Shown: positions 1-9,017 of the stretch, in pieces
Layout of the letters: each line of letters begins with the position of its first letter
How positions within the stretch are numbered: position 1 is the first letter of the stretch
NCBI GenBank assembly: GCA_031425035.1
Contig: JANPIN010000121.1
Location: 1 to 64,000, forward strand
From: M3007 sp031425035
GTDB taxonomy: Bacteria; Bacteroidota; Bacteroidia; Chitinophagales; Saprospiraceae
Direction: 5' to 3'
DNA: 64,000 nucleotides
The notes under the pieces: generated by a model
Databases searched by the model: none
Seen by the model: the letters and a program-made list of their open reading frames with translations, nothing else
What the model was told of the DNA's origin: nothing
Position numbers and translations under genes: made by a program

Positions 1-128
1 AAAAGTGTCACGTCTACGCTGCCTTCTAATTTGCCATACATCCTTTTAAATTTCAGATAACAACTTGAGCCCCTTTGCCAATATAGGAAGAGGCCCGTTT
101 CCAGTCTTTGTATCCATATACCACAAAA

Positions 129-160
129 AGCCCTTCCGGCGGGGTGCGGCCGGAAAGGCT
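129..160 (-). terminator. Strong hairpin with T-run on the minus strand, possible orphan terminator
   Basis: Two arms of 12 bases pair at 11 positions around a 7-base loop. Read on the minus strand the stem is followed by TTTTT (positions 129 down to 125), the form of an intrinsic terminator. No gene on the minus strand leads into it, because the nearest gene to the right starts on the plus strand at 611. It may end an unrecognised minus-strand transcript from 170-600. The rest of 1-610 contains only short overlapping ORFs on both strands without recognisable protein features. Confidence 0.4.
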
Positions 161-488
161 GGATGCCAAATTAGGGCAGGTTGATTGGAGGTTCATCGTC
201 TCCGTGCCGGGGAAGCCAATAGCTTCCCAACGACAGCGGCGACAAGTAACGGGCGGCTTGGGATGCAGCCTTCGGTTCATCAAATGGTTATTCGGAAAAG
301 CGTTCAGGGGATTAGAATTTGGTTTGTTGGTTTGACCGGTAAGGCCGATAAACGAACTTGCCCGGCGGTTTTCATGTGGTTTTCAAGAGTGAATGCGCGC
401 AGCCACCCAACCGTGAACATCCCGGTTGCCTTTTTTAAAATAATTTTGCGGGCTGGTCGTTTTTTATTTTTAAAACTCCGTTTATGTA

Positions 489-516
489 TTGACAATCAAT
501 TGAATAACTAATTTTT
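489..516 (+). promoter_or_regulatory. Candidate promoter of the patatin gene
   Basis: TTG at 489-491, a 17-base spacer, then TAATTTTT at 509-516. This resembles the Bacteroidota pattern TTG-N19-TAnnTTTG with one mismatch in the -7 box and a slightly short spacer. It lies about 95 bases before the ATG at 611. Confidence 0.35.
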
Positions 517-610
517 CCTCAAAGCCATTTTGCGCTAACAATATCCCTGCCCAAAGAGCGCCATTAGCCATGGTACGCGTTTTTAATGTTATAGCAGCAT
601 TTCCCCTACC

Positions 611-2845
611 ATGATTGCTTTGCGCGCATTTTACTTTTCCTTTCCGGTCCGGCTGCTGGTGTTGCATGTACGCAATCACCTCATTCTTTTGCTGTTATGG
701 CTGGTACTGGGCATGATGATGACCGGGTTGATCGGCCGTTTTTTTGGCCTGCACTACGTACTGCTCACCCCAGAATACGGTGGCGAAGTCAACTTCTGGA
801 GCTTTCTGCTGACGGGGGTGGGTTTCGGCACTTTTTTTATGATCTGGAACCTCACGACTTATTTGTTGAGTGCCAACCGTTTCCCTTTCTTAGCTACGCT
901 GGATGCCCCGTTCACCAAGTTCTGCCTGAACAACAGCCTCATTCCCCTGGCTTTTTTAGCTACTTATCTGACGGCGACCACCTGGTTTCAGTGGCATGAT
1001 GAATACTTTACCACTGCGGCCATTGCCTGGAATATCGCCGGTTTTATCAGCGGACTGGCTGGTCTGGTGGGTCTGCTGGCCGTTTATTTATATTTCACCA
1101 ACAAGGACATCGGCGCCTTCCTGCGGCCGGGCAAATTCATCCCCAATCCCGGAAGCCGGCTGCTGGCGCCCGGTCTGCGGCTGCCGACCATTTACGAAAT
1201 ACAGGTCGGCTCCACCCGCTGGCGCACCGACACCTACCTGACAGAGCGGCTGCGGACCCGGCTGGTGCGCAGCGTGGCGCACTACGATCCCAAATTGCTG
1301 AACCAGGTTTTTCGTCAGAATCATTTCAATGCCGTGGTGGTGCAACTCGCTGCGCTGGTGGTCCTGCTGGGGCTGGGCTTGTTCATGGACCAGGCCTGGG
1401 CGCGGATCCCGACTGCGGCCACTTTTTTTCTGCTGGCCAGCATGATCATGTCGATGTTCGGGGCGCTGACTTTTTGGTTTCGCAGCTGGAGCACCGTTGT
1501 TTTTATCGGTATGCTGCTGATCGTCAACACCCTCAGCAGCTGGGGTATTTTTAATTACCACAACCATGCGTACGGGCTGGATTACCGGCCCACCAACCGG
1601 GCCGCATACACAGATCAGAATTTTGAACAAATGACGGCGCCGGAAAACATCGCTGCCGATCTGGCTGCCACCCGCCGCATTCTGGAGCAGTGGCTGGCTA
1701 AAAATAAAACGCCGCAGGATCCCAAACCCAAAATAATCCTGCTTTGCGTGAGTGGCGGCGGACTGCGTTCGGCGCTCTGGACGATGCAAACCCTGCAACA
1801 AACCGACCGCCTGCTGGAGGGTCAGTTGCTGTCACATACCGCGCTGATGACCGGTGCGTCCGGCGGTATGCTCGGCGCAGGGCTGGTGCGCGAACTCATG
1901 CTGCGACAACATAATGGCGAAGGCGTAGACCCGCAGGACAGCACTTACCTCGAGGATCTCGGCAAGGACCTGCTCAACCCGGTCACCTTTGCCATCATTG
2001 CCAACGATCTTTTCGTGCCCCTCACCGATTTTCGTTCCGGTAACTTCCGCTATGCCAAGGACCGGGGTTATTTGTTTGAACGCCAGTTGAACGAAAATTG
2101 CCGCGGTTTTTTTAACCGGCGCCTGGCCGATTATCGCCAGCCGGAAGCGGAGGCCATCGTGCCCATGATGTTTTTGTCACCATTTGTGCTGAATGACGCC
2201 CGCCGCATGCTGATCAGTCCGCAGGGGCTGACTTACCTGATGCGCCCGCCGGATTCGACATTGCACCCCGAAATCGACGGCATAGATTTTGGCCGGCTGT
2301 TCGCCGCCCAACAGGCCGATAGCCTGGCTTTTACCACTGCCCTGCGGATGAACTGCACGTTTCCCTTCATTTTGCCCAATGTATGGCTGCCGACCAGTCC
2401 GGCGATAGAGAGCGTGGACGCCGGATTTCGGGATAATTATGGCCTGGGCCTGGCCACCCGCTTCGTTCAGAACTTCCGCGAATGGATCAACAAGAACACC
2501 GGCGGGGTGGTCATCGTCCAGATCCGTTGCTGGGAAAAGTTGCCGGCCATTGCCAAAAGCGATACTAAAGGCATGCTGGAAGGGATTTTTACCCCGGCGG
2601 ATGCGGTGGGCAACCTGACCAGGATGCAGGACTACGAACAGGATGCCGCACTCGCCCTGCTTGGTGATGTGCTGGGAAAAGACCAACTGCAACTGGTTTC
2701 TTTCTGTTACCGTCCGGTACGTAAACACCGGGAAGCATCGATGAGCCTGCACTTGAGCAAGCGCGAAAAAGTCGACCTGATGCAGGCTTTTTATTCGGTG
2801 GAAAATCAAAAAAGTGTGGCGGCACTGCGGCATGCGCTGCGTTAA
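611..2845 (+). CDS. Membrane-bound patatin-like phospholipase
   Basis: 744 residues. The N-terminal half (about residues 15-330) holds several hydrophobic membrane segments. The C-terminal half is a patatin-type lipid acyl hydrolase domain: the oxyanion-loop motif SGGGLR near residue 379, the nucleophile elbow GASGG near 415, and the catalytic aspartate in DAGFRDN near 603. Family knowledge predicts hydrolysis of acyl esters of membrane lipids by a Ser-Asp dyad. The multi-pass N-terminal region would anchor the enzyme in the inner membrane. The next gene starts 88 bases downstream on the same strand, so co-transcription is possible. The substrate cannot be inferred. Confidence 0.85.
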   Translation: MIALRAFYFSFPVRLLVLHVRNHLILLLLWLVLGMMMTGLIGRFFGLHYVLLTPEYGGEVNFWSFLLTGVGFGTFFMIWNLTTYLLSANRFPFLATLDAPFTKFCLNNSLIPLAFLATYLTATTWFQWHDEYFTTAAIAWNIAGFISGLAGLVGLLAVYLYFTNKDIGAFLRPGKFIPNPGSRLLAPGLRLPTIYEIQVGSTRWRTDTYLTERLRTRLVRSVAHYDPKLLNQVFRQNHFNAVVVQLAALVVLLGLGLFMDQAWARIPTAATFFLLASMIMSMFGALTFWFRSWSTVVFIGMLLIVNTLSSWGIFNYHNHAYGLDYRPTNRAAYTDQNFEQMTAPENIAADLAATRRILEQWLAKNKTPQDPKPKIILLCVSGGGLRSALWTMQTLQQTDRLLEGQLLSHTALMTGASGGMLGAGLVRELMLRQHNGEGVDPQDSTYLEDLGKDLLNPVTFAIIANDLFVPLTDFRSGNFRYAKDRGYLFERQLNENCRGFFNRRLADYRQPEAEAIVPMMFLSPFVLNDARRMLISPQGLTYLMRPPDSTLHPEIDGIDFGRLFAAQQADSLAFTTALRMNCTFPFILPNVWLPTSPAIESVDAGFRDNYGLGLATRFVQNFREWINKNTGGVVIVQIRCWEKLPAIAKSDTKGMLEGIFTPADAVGNLTRMQDYEQDAALALLGDVLGKDQLQLVSFCYRPVRKHREASMSLHLSKREKVDLMQAFYSVENQKSVAALRHALR

Positions 2846-2933
2846 CAACTACGGGAAATGGGCGGGTAATAGTGGTTCAGGTTCCCAAAGCGGGAAAATA
2901 TTCGTTCTTTCGCGCTGCAAAATCCTGTCCGCT

Positions 2934-4985
2934 ATGTCCAAATCACGCAAGCCTACGCCGACCGTCGCCAATCCCCGATCGAACCGGCCTTCGGGATCGG
3001 CAAAAACCGCTGCAACCAGTACTTCGCCAAGAACGAATGCTTCGCCGGCCACCTGGTCGCTGCCGGACTTTTTTACCGATCTGCGGCTGCAAAGCTGGCT
3101 GATATTCGGCTTCGCTTTTTTACTATATGCCAACACCCTGATGCACGGATTTGTGCTGGACGACAGCATTGTCATTACCGACAACATGTTTACCAAACAG
3201 GGGGTACAAGGCATTCCGGGCATTTTTTCCAAGGATACTTTTTACGGTTTTTTCAAAGTCGAAGGGAAGGATGCGCTGGTTTCCGGCGGCCGTTACCGCC
3301 CGATGACGCTGGCGTTGTTTGCCATTGTTTATCAAATTTTCGGCGGGGAAAGCCCCTTTGTGTATCACCTGCTCACGGTGCTGCTTTTTGCGCTGACCTG
3401 CGTCGTGTTATACCACGTGTTACTGCGTTTGTTTGCCAATCAGGGGACGACCACGGCGACGCTGCTGGCCTGGATGGCGACGCTGTTATTCACCGCCCAC
3501 CCTATTCATACCGAGGTGGTCAATAATATCAAGGGCTGCGACGAAATCGTGACCCTGCTGGGTTGCCTCACGGCGCTCTGGTGCACTTTTAAAGCCATCG
3601 ATACCGGCCGTTCCGTCTGGAAACTGGGGGCCGGCATTTCCTTCTTCCTGGCCTGTTTGTCTAAAGAAAACGCGGCGGCTTTCGTCCTGCTTATTCCCCT
3701 GGCGCTGTGGTTCAGCGAGGCCCGTGGCTCCTCGGCAGAAACGTCGAAAAAACCGTCTGTTGTCGCCGCGAGTTGGCCCATTTGGGCGGCTTTTGCCGTG
3801 TTTTTCGTTTTACGCGGCAGCATCCTCCACTGGAAATTCGGGGCGGACGCAGAGGATTTAATGAATAATCCTTTTCTGAAATTCGAGGGCGGCAAATGGG
3901 TGCCATTCCAGTCCGCCGAGAAACTGGCCTCTATTTTCTACACCCTCGGCAAATACATTCTGCTGCTGTTCGTACCCCATCCGCTGACCCATGACTACTA
4001 TCCGCGGGTGATCGGCATGGTGCGTTTCGCGAATCCGATGGTCCTGTTCAGCCTGGCCGCCTACGGTTACCTGGCCTATCAGGCGGTACTCGGTTTGCGG
4101 GACCGCAATCCGGCGCAACTGGGCGTCTGGATGTATTTATTGCCCCTCGGTATTGTATCGAACATCCTTTTTCCGATTGGTACCAACATGGGCGAACGTT
4201 TCGCATTCATGCCTTCGGTGGGTTTTTGCATAGCGGTGGCCGCCTTGTTGAGCCGCTGGACGAATGCGGGCAACCTGAAAACCATGCTCTACGTGCTGGG
4301 TGCGGTGCTTGCCCTTTTTTCGCTTAAAACTGTGGTCCGCAACACAGCCTGGAGCAGCAATGAAAATCTGTTTTTTACCGATGTAGGCACTTCCGACAAC
4401 AGCGCGAAAATCCACAATGCCTGCGGAGGTATTTTATTTGACCGCGCTAATCAGGAAAAGGATCCGGAAAAACGCCTCGACCTGTGCCGCCAGTCGGTCG
4501 TGCACCTGACCAAAGCCCTGGAAATTTACCCCAATTATAAAGATGCTTTTATCAGCCGGGGCGGGGCAAACTACTACCTCAAAAACTATGACGCCGCCAT
4601 CGACGACTATCGCCAGGCCGTGTTATATGGTCCGGACGACCCGCGCTGGAAAACCTACCTGGCCATGTCTTTACGCGATGGCGGTCAGTACTACGGCGAA
4701 CAAAAACATGATCTGGCCACGGCGCAGCGCTATTTAGCGGAAAGCTGGCAGCTCAATGAACAGGATGCGCAAACGGCCCGACTGCTGGGAGTGGCCAATG
4801 GCGTACAGGCCAAACATCCGGAAGCTATTGCCTGGTTCCGGAAGGCCGTTGAACTCGATCCCAAAAACGCCTCCTTCCTCTTTGATCTGGGAACGGCTTA
4901 TTACGCTTCCGGCGACGCTGCAAACGGCGCGCTCTACCGTCAGCAGGCCGCTACCCTGGATCCAACTATGCTCGAAAAGAAATAA
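2934..4985 (+). CDS. TMTC-like membrane glycosyltransferase with C-terminal TPR repeats
   Basis: 683 residues from the ATG at 2934. An upstream in-frame ATG at 2814 lies inside the patatin gene and is less likely. A basic Ser/Thr-rich head precedes many membrane helices. Signs of a GT-C fold are LDDSIVI in the first periplasmic loop (the acidic pair expected at the active site), HPIHTEVVNNIKGCDE, and LSKENA. This arrangement matches the TMTC/DUF1736 family, whose members are protein O-mannosyltransferases in animals. From about residue 490 to the end there are TPR units (for example ALEIYPNYKDAF and AVELDPKNASFL). The stop is separated by one base from the ATG of gcvT, so the two are probably co-transcribed. 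The acceptor protein is unknown. Confidence 0.75.
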   Translation: MSKSRKPTPTVANPRSNRPSGSAKTAATSTSPRTNASPATWSLPDFFTDLRLQSWLIFGFAFLLYANTLMHGFVLDDSIVITDNMFTKQGVQGIPGIFSKDTFYGFFKVEGKDALVSGGRYRPMTLALFAIVYQIFGGESPFVYHLLTVLLFALTCVVLYHVLLRLFANQGTTTATLLAWMATLLFTAHPIHTEVVNNIKGCDEIVTLLGCLTALWCTFKAIDTGRSVWKLGAGISFFLACLSKENAAAFVLLIPLALWFSEARGSSAETSKKPSVVAASWPIWAAFAVFFVLRGSILHWKFGADAEDLMNNPFLKFEGGKWVPFQSAEKLASIFYTLGKYILLLFVPHPLTHDYYPRVIGMVRFANPMVLFSLAAYGYLAYQAVLGLRDRNPAQLGVWMYLLPLGIVSNILFPIGTNMGERFAFMPSVGFCIAVAALLSRWTNAGNLKTMLYVLGAVLALFSLKTVVRNTAWSSNENLFFTDVGTSDNSAKIHNACGGILFDRANQEKDPEKRLDLCRQSVVHLTKALEIYPNYKDAFISRGGANYYLKNYDAAIDDYRQAVLYGPDDPRWKTYLAMSLRDGGQYYGEQKHDLATAQRYLAESWQLNEQDAQTARLLGVANGVQAKHPEAIAWFRKAVELDPKNASFLFDLGTAYYASGDAANGALYRQQAATLDPTMLEKK

Positions 4986-4986
4986 C

Positions 4987-6111
4987 ATGAAAAATACACC
5001 ACTGACTGAAAAACACCTGGCCCTCGGTGCGAAGATGGCCGAGTTTGCGGGATACAATATGCCCATTTCTTATAGCACGATTACGGACGAACATCGCGCC
5101 GTACGTACCGCCGTGGGGGTGTTCGACGTGAGCCACATGGGGGAATTCATCGTAAAAGGCAAGGAGGCGACCGCTTATCTGCAAAGCGCTACTTCGAACG
5201 ACGTGAGCAAACTCGCCCCGGGGGACGTGCAATACTCCTGCCTGCCCAATAAAAAAGGCGGCATTGTGGACGATCTGCTGGTGTACCGCCTCGACGACGT
5301 GGCCGAAATGACTACCCCCGACGAGCAAACGTATATGGTGGTCGTCAACGCCTCCAATGAGGTCAAAGACTGGCGCTGGATGAAACGCCTGGCGCGCGGT
5401 TTCGACGTGAAACTGCAAAACATATCCGCCAAAACCGGCCTGATCGCCGTGCAAGGCCCGAAAGCGGCGGAAGCGCTGCAAAAACTGACCGATATCGACC
5501 TGAAAAGCATGAAATATTACACGTTTCGCCGTGGCCGTTTCGCTACCTGCAACAACGTGATCGTATCGGCGACGGGTTATACGGGCAGCGGCGGCTTCGA
5601 AATTTATGCAAAAAACAAGGACCTCGTCAAAATCTGGGACCGCGTTTTCAAAGCCGGTGAAAAATTCGGCATCAAACCCGCCGGACTGGGCGCCCGCGAC
5701 ACTTTACGCCTGGAAATGGGCTACTGCCTGTACGGCAACGATATTAACGACACCACCAGCCCGCTCGAAGCCGGCCTGGCCTGGATCACCAAACTGAATA
5801 AAGGCGTTGATTTCCCTTCTATCGAAAAATTCAAAAAACAAAAGGCTGATGGTGTAAAACGTAAACTGGTCGGTTTCATCCTCGAAGATAAACGGGTGCC
5901 GCGCCACGACTACGTCATTGAAAGTCCACGTGGCGCTGTTATCGGGGTGGTCACTTCGGGCACGCAATCACCCACCCTGGAAAAACCGATCGGTATGGGT
6001 TATGTAAAAGCAAAATTTGCGGAACCGGGCAGCAAGATCATGATCGTGGCCGGCGAAAAGCGCTTGCCCGCCGTGGTGACCAAGGTGCCTTTCGTTACGC
6101 CCGGCGTATAA
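4987..6111 (+). CDS. gcvT: Glycine cleavage system T protein (aminomethyltransferase)
   Basis: 374 residues, normal for the family. The protein transfers the methylene unit of aminomethylated H protein to tetrahydrofolate and releases ammonia. Visible family motifs are FDVSHMGEF near residue 42, DDLLVYR (with the catalytic aspartate), TGYTGSGGFEIY, and GLGARDTLRLE. The longer frame opening at 4756 lies inside the TPR gene, and MKNTPLTEKH at 4987 is the natural start. It follows the previous gene by one base. Genes for the P and H proteins are not in this window. Confidence 0.95.
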   Translation: MKNTPLTEKHLALGAKMAEFAGYNMPISYSTITDEHRAVRTAVGVFDVSHMGEFIVKGKEATAYLQSATSNDVSKLAPGDVQYSCLPNKKGGIVDDLLVYRLDDVAEMTTPDEQTYMVVVNASNEVKDWRWMKRLARGFDVKLQNISAKTGLIAVQGPKAAEALQKLTDIDLKSMKYYTFRRGRFATCNNVIVSATGYTGSGGFEIYAKNKDLVKIWDRVFKAGEKFGIKPAGLGARDTLRLEMGYCLYGNDINDTTSPLEAGLAWITKLNKGVDFPSIEKFKKQKADGVKRKLVGFILEDKRVPRHDYVIESPRGAVIGVVTSGTQSPTLEKPIGMGYVKAKFAEPGSKIMIVAGEKRLPAVVTKVPFVTPGV

Positions 6112-6155
6112 TTTGCCTGCTCATAAGCAGTAAAATAAATTTTTTCTACGGGTTT

Positions 6156-6191
6156 GCGGCCCGGCAAGGCAACCAAAGCCGGCCGGGCCGC
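6156..6191. other. GC-rich hairpin between gcvT and porZ
   Basis: A perfect 10-bp inverted repeat (GCGGCCCGGC / GCCGGGCCGC) with a 16-base loop lies between the gcvT stop and the porZ start. It has no T-run on either side, so it may be a weak terminator, an RNA-processing site or a 5'-leader structure of porZ. Confidence 0.4.
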
Positions 6192-6217
6192 GCCATTCCA
6201 TCAAAATCGCTACTTCT

Positions 6218-8566
6218 ATGTCACTACGATTGACCTTACGCGTATTCTTCCTCTTTTTGCTGGGCTCTTTGGATGCCGGCAACCTGGTAGCGCAATCTGA
6301 TTCGACCTCTTTTTCCAGCCTGAAAATCGGGGACTGGGAGCAGCATTTACCCTGGCAGCGCTCCTTATACGTTACGCAAAGCGACAGCAAAGTGTATTTC
6401 GCTACGGAGTGGGCTATGGTGGAAATAGACAAGGCCGATCGCTCCCCGCATTTCATTACCAAAGTGGAAGGCCTGAGCGATGTGGGCATGAACCTGATCC
6501 GCTACAACGAGGAGACCGGTACCGTGGTGATGGTTTATAATAACAGTAACATCGACCTGTACCGGCCCGCTGATGGTACGGTGATCAACCTGCCGTTCAT
6601 CAAAAAGAACGTCAACATTATTGGCGACAAAAAAATCTACTCGATCGCGTTCGATGGTAAATTCGCTTACCTGGCCTGCGGGTTTGGCATTTTAAAGCTC
6701 AATCTGGAACGTGGCGAAGTCGAATACACGGTGTTCACCAACCTGCTGGTGCGTTCTTTCGCCATATTTGAAAATAACCTGTATGCCGGTACCGATGAGG
6801 GCGCCTTTCGACTGCCGGTCGACGACGTGAATCCCGCTGATTTCGGCCGCTGGCAAATGCTGGGGCCGGCCGAAGGTTTTGTGACCGGAGAAAGCGTGGG
6901 TGCAATGGCCGTCTGGAATAACCAACTCTACGTCGGCATTAAAAACCTGCTGTATCGCTATGATCAGGGTGGCCTCAATGAGATCGCCGGCAACGCGGAC
7001 CGGGACGTTTACTTTCTTACTGCCGAAGGCGCTGGGCTGGTGATCGGCTGGAAACGCGGTTTTGACGGTAGTGTCGAATACCTGGAGCCGGGTGGAAACC
7101 GCTATAACATCTCCTCCACCTGCGATGCCGGCAAGCCTTTTTATACCGTCGAAGATGGCAACCGCAAATTCTGGATCTCGGATGACTCCGACCAGTTTCG
7201 CTATTTTGATGCTGCCACCAATCAGTGCGATGCTTTCGTTTTTAACTCGCCGTACTCCCATACTTCTACGGAAATAACGATAGTGCGCGACAAGGTGTAT
7301 GTCGGAACGCCCGGCATAGATGCCAATTTCGGACCGGGATTTTTCAAGTTTGGCGTGTATATTTTTGAAAACGGGACCTGGAAGCGCTTAACTGGTCAGA
7401 CGAACCCAGAGTTGATAATTGATGACTGTAATAATGATATGTGGCGGGTGGCCGCACATCCGACCGAAGATAAATTTTACGTCGGCAGTTTTGTCGGTGG
7501 TCTGATCGAGTCCAATGGCGCCCGTACCGCGACCAAATGTTATACCAAGGATAATTCTATTCTGCAGGATGCCGGACAGTCGGGCAGTAGCCGGACGGCC
7601 ATCAGCGGCCTGGCTTTCGACACGGATAAAAACTTATGGATTGCCAATTACGGGGCGACCGCTCCCATTGCCGTGCTGAAAGCAGATGGTACGCTGCGCA
7701 ATTTTCCAGCTGCGCCAGCCGCTAACCTGACGTCCGTAGTCGTCGATCAGAACGGATACAAGTGGTTCACTATCGGATTCAATGGCGGCGTAATGGTCTA
7801 CGACAGCGGCAAGGACCTCGATAATCCGGCCGATGATCGCTATAAAATATTTACTTCCAGCAACAGCGTCCTGCCTACCAACACGGTGAATTGCCTCGCG
7901 GTGGACCTTGACGGCGATGTCTGGGTAGGTACGCAGCAGGGAACCATTAGTTTTGAATGTGGCAGTAATGTGTTCGATGGCGCCTGCACCGGCCGCCGTC
8001 GCATTATCAATGTGGACGGTTTCAACGGTTATTTACTGGAAACGGAAGATGTGCGTTCCATCGCGGTAGACGGCGGAAACCGCAAGTGGTTTGGCACCAC
8101 GAACGGCATTTTCGTACAGTCCGCGGACGGGCTCACGCAGGAGGGCCGCTTTACGAATACCAACAGCCCGCTGTTCGATAATAATATTACGGACATCGCT
8201 ATTAATCAAAAAAACGGGGAGGTCTGGATCGGTACGGAAAAGGGCATAATTTCGCTGCGGGGGGAAGCTACGGCGGGTGGTAAAATCAACTCGGCTATGC
8301 CGTATGCCTATCCCAACCCTGTAGAAGCCAATTATGACGGACCGATCGCCATTTACGGACTGGCGCGGGATGCCAACGTGAAGATCACCGACGTAGCCGG
8401 CAACCTCGTGTATGAAGGCCAGGCGCTGGGTGGACAAGCCGTGTGGAATGGCCGCGATTATTTGGGTCGGCGCGTTACATCAGGGGTTTATTTGGTGTTC
8501 GCCACCAGTGTGGCAAATTTTGAAAACCCGGATGCGATTATTACCAAAGTCGTCATCCTAAATTAG
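6218..8566 (+). CDS. porZ: Type IX secretion system protein PorZ
   Basis: 782 residues with an N-terminal signal sequence ending near LVAQS. The mature part starts with the PorZ hallmark: WEQHLPW, then YFATEWAM, GLSDVGMN and SNIDLY in the first beta-propeller. Further propeller blades carry two-component-regulator type repeats such as KWFTIG, DVWVGTQQG, RKWFGTTNG and EVWIGTEKG. The last 90 residues (from AYPNPVEANY) form a T9SS type A-like C-terminal domain ending in TKVVILN. In Porphyromonas, PorZ is part of the surface attachment complex with PorU, PorV and PorQ and delivers anionic lipopolysaccharide to cargo; the role here is inferred from that homology. It is separated from gcvT by 106 bases. 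Confidence 0.88.
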   Translation: MSLRLTLRVFFLFLLGSLDAGNLVAQSDSTSFSSLKIGDWEQHLPWQRSLYVTQSDSKVYFATEWAMVEIDKADRSPHFITKVEGLSDVGMNLIRYNEETGTVVMVYNNSNIDLYRPADGTVINLPFIKKNVNIIGDKKIYSIAFDGKFAYLACGFGILKLNLERGEVEYTVFTNLLVRSFAIFENNLYAGTDEGAFRLPVDDVNPADFGRWQMLGPAEGFVTGESVGAMAVWNNQLYVGIKNLLYRYDQGGLNEIAGNADRDVYFLTAEGAGLVIGWKRGFDGSVEYLEPGGNRYNISSTCDAGKPFYTVEDGNRKFWISDDSDQFRYFDAATNQCDAFVFNSPYSHTSTEITIVRDKVYVGTPGIDANFGPGFFKFGVYIFENGTWKRLTGQTNPELIIDDCNNDMWRVAAHPTEDKFYVGSFVGGLIESNGARTATKCYTKDNSILQDAGQSGSSRTAISGLAFDTDKNLWIANYGATAPIAVLKADGTLRNFPAAPAANLTSVVVDQNGYKWFTIGFNGGVMVYDSGKDLDNPADDRYKIFTSSNSVLPTNTVNCLAVDLDGDVWVGTQQGTISFECGSNVFDGACTGRRRIINVDGFNGYLLETEDVRSIAVDGGNRKWFGTTNGIFVQSADGLTQEGRFTNTNSPLFDNNITDIAINQKNGEVWIGTEKGIISLRGEATAGGKINSAMPYAYPNPVEANYDGPIAIYGLARDANVKITDVAGNLVYEGQALGGQAVWNGRDYLGRRVTSGVYLVFATSVANFENPDAIITKVVILN

Positions 8567-8694
8567 GCCGGCATTTGGAAATATAGAATGTTAAAAAATA
8601 AAAGATTGTGTTCTAAAAAGCAATAACCGCCCCTTCCAACCTGTTTTACACCCGATTTTTAACGAATTTAAAACTGAAAACGGCTCCGCCGCCT

Positions 8695-8934
8695 ATGGAA
8701 AAAACCTACACATACGATAATGCCCTGGTGCAGTTTCTGTACCACGAAATGCCTGCCGCCGATGCGGTGGAAATGGTTGCCATCATCGAGGAAGATCCCG
8801 AGGTACTTGCAACTTACAATAGTCTGCTGGCGGCTAAAACCCAGTTGCCAAAAGTTCAGTTCCAACCTTCTCCGTCGGCCCTCAACAACATTATGCGTTA
8901 CAGTGCGCAAACGGCGACGGAGGTTTTTGGCTAA
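8695..8934 (+). CDS. Small acidic protein resembling an anti-sigma factor N-terminus
   Basis: 79 residues, acidic, without signal peptide or membrane segment. The pattern LVQFLYHEMPAADA followed by IEEDPEVLATYNSL resembles the N-terminal helical region of membrane anti-sigma factors, but no transmembrane or C-terminal domain follows. The second half has PSPSALNNIMRYS. I recall similar short proteins from related bacteria, so I consider it a real gene. A terminator hairpin follows at 8956-9000. No function is assigned. It is preceded by a 128-base AT-rich gap after porZ. Confidence 0.7.
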   Translation: MEKTYTYDNALVQFLYHEMPAADAVEMVAIIEEDPEVLATYNSLLAAKTQLPKVQFQPSPSALNNIMRYSAQTATEVFG

Positions 8935-8955
8935 GAATTACGCTTACCCCCCCAT

Positions 8956-9000
8956 GGAAAAGCCCTTGCTCTGTATAACAGATCGAGGGCTTTCCTTTTA
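8956..9000. terminator. Intrinsic terminator between the small gene and obg
   Basis: GGAAAAGCCCTTG and CGAGGGCTTTCC pair around a loop of about 15 bases, followed by TTTT. It lies 21 bases after the stop of the plus-strand gene and 17 bases after the end of minus-strand obg, so it could serve both. Confidence 0.7.
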
Positions 9001-9017
9001 GTGGCTGATTACGCTGA

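Noticed and set aside
108..511. Overlapping short ORFs on both strands at the left end
   Set aside because: No family resemblance, strong overlap of frames, and a hairpin in the middle; not supported as genes.
1088..1801. 237-codon minus-strand ORF inside the patatin gene
   Set aside because: Fully antisense to a gene with clear domain motifs; its translation is low in hydrophobic structure and rich in Arg, Gln and Pro, typical of a shadow frame.
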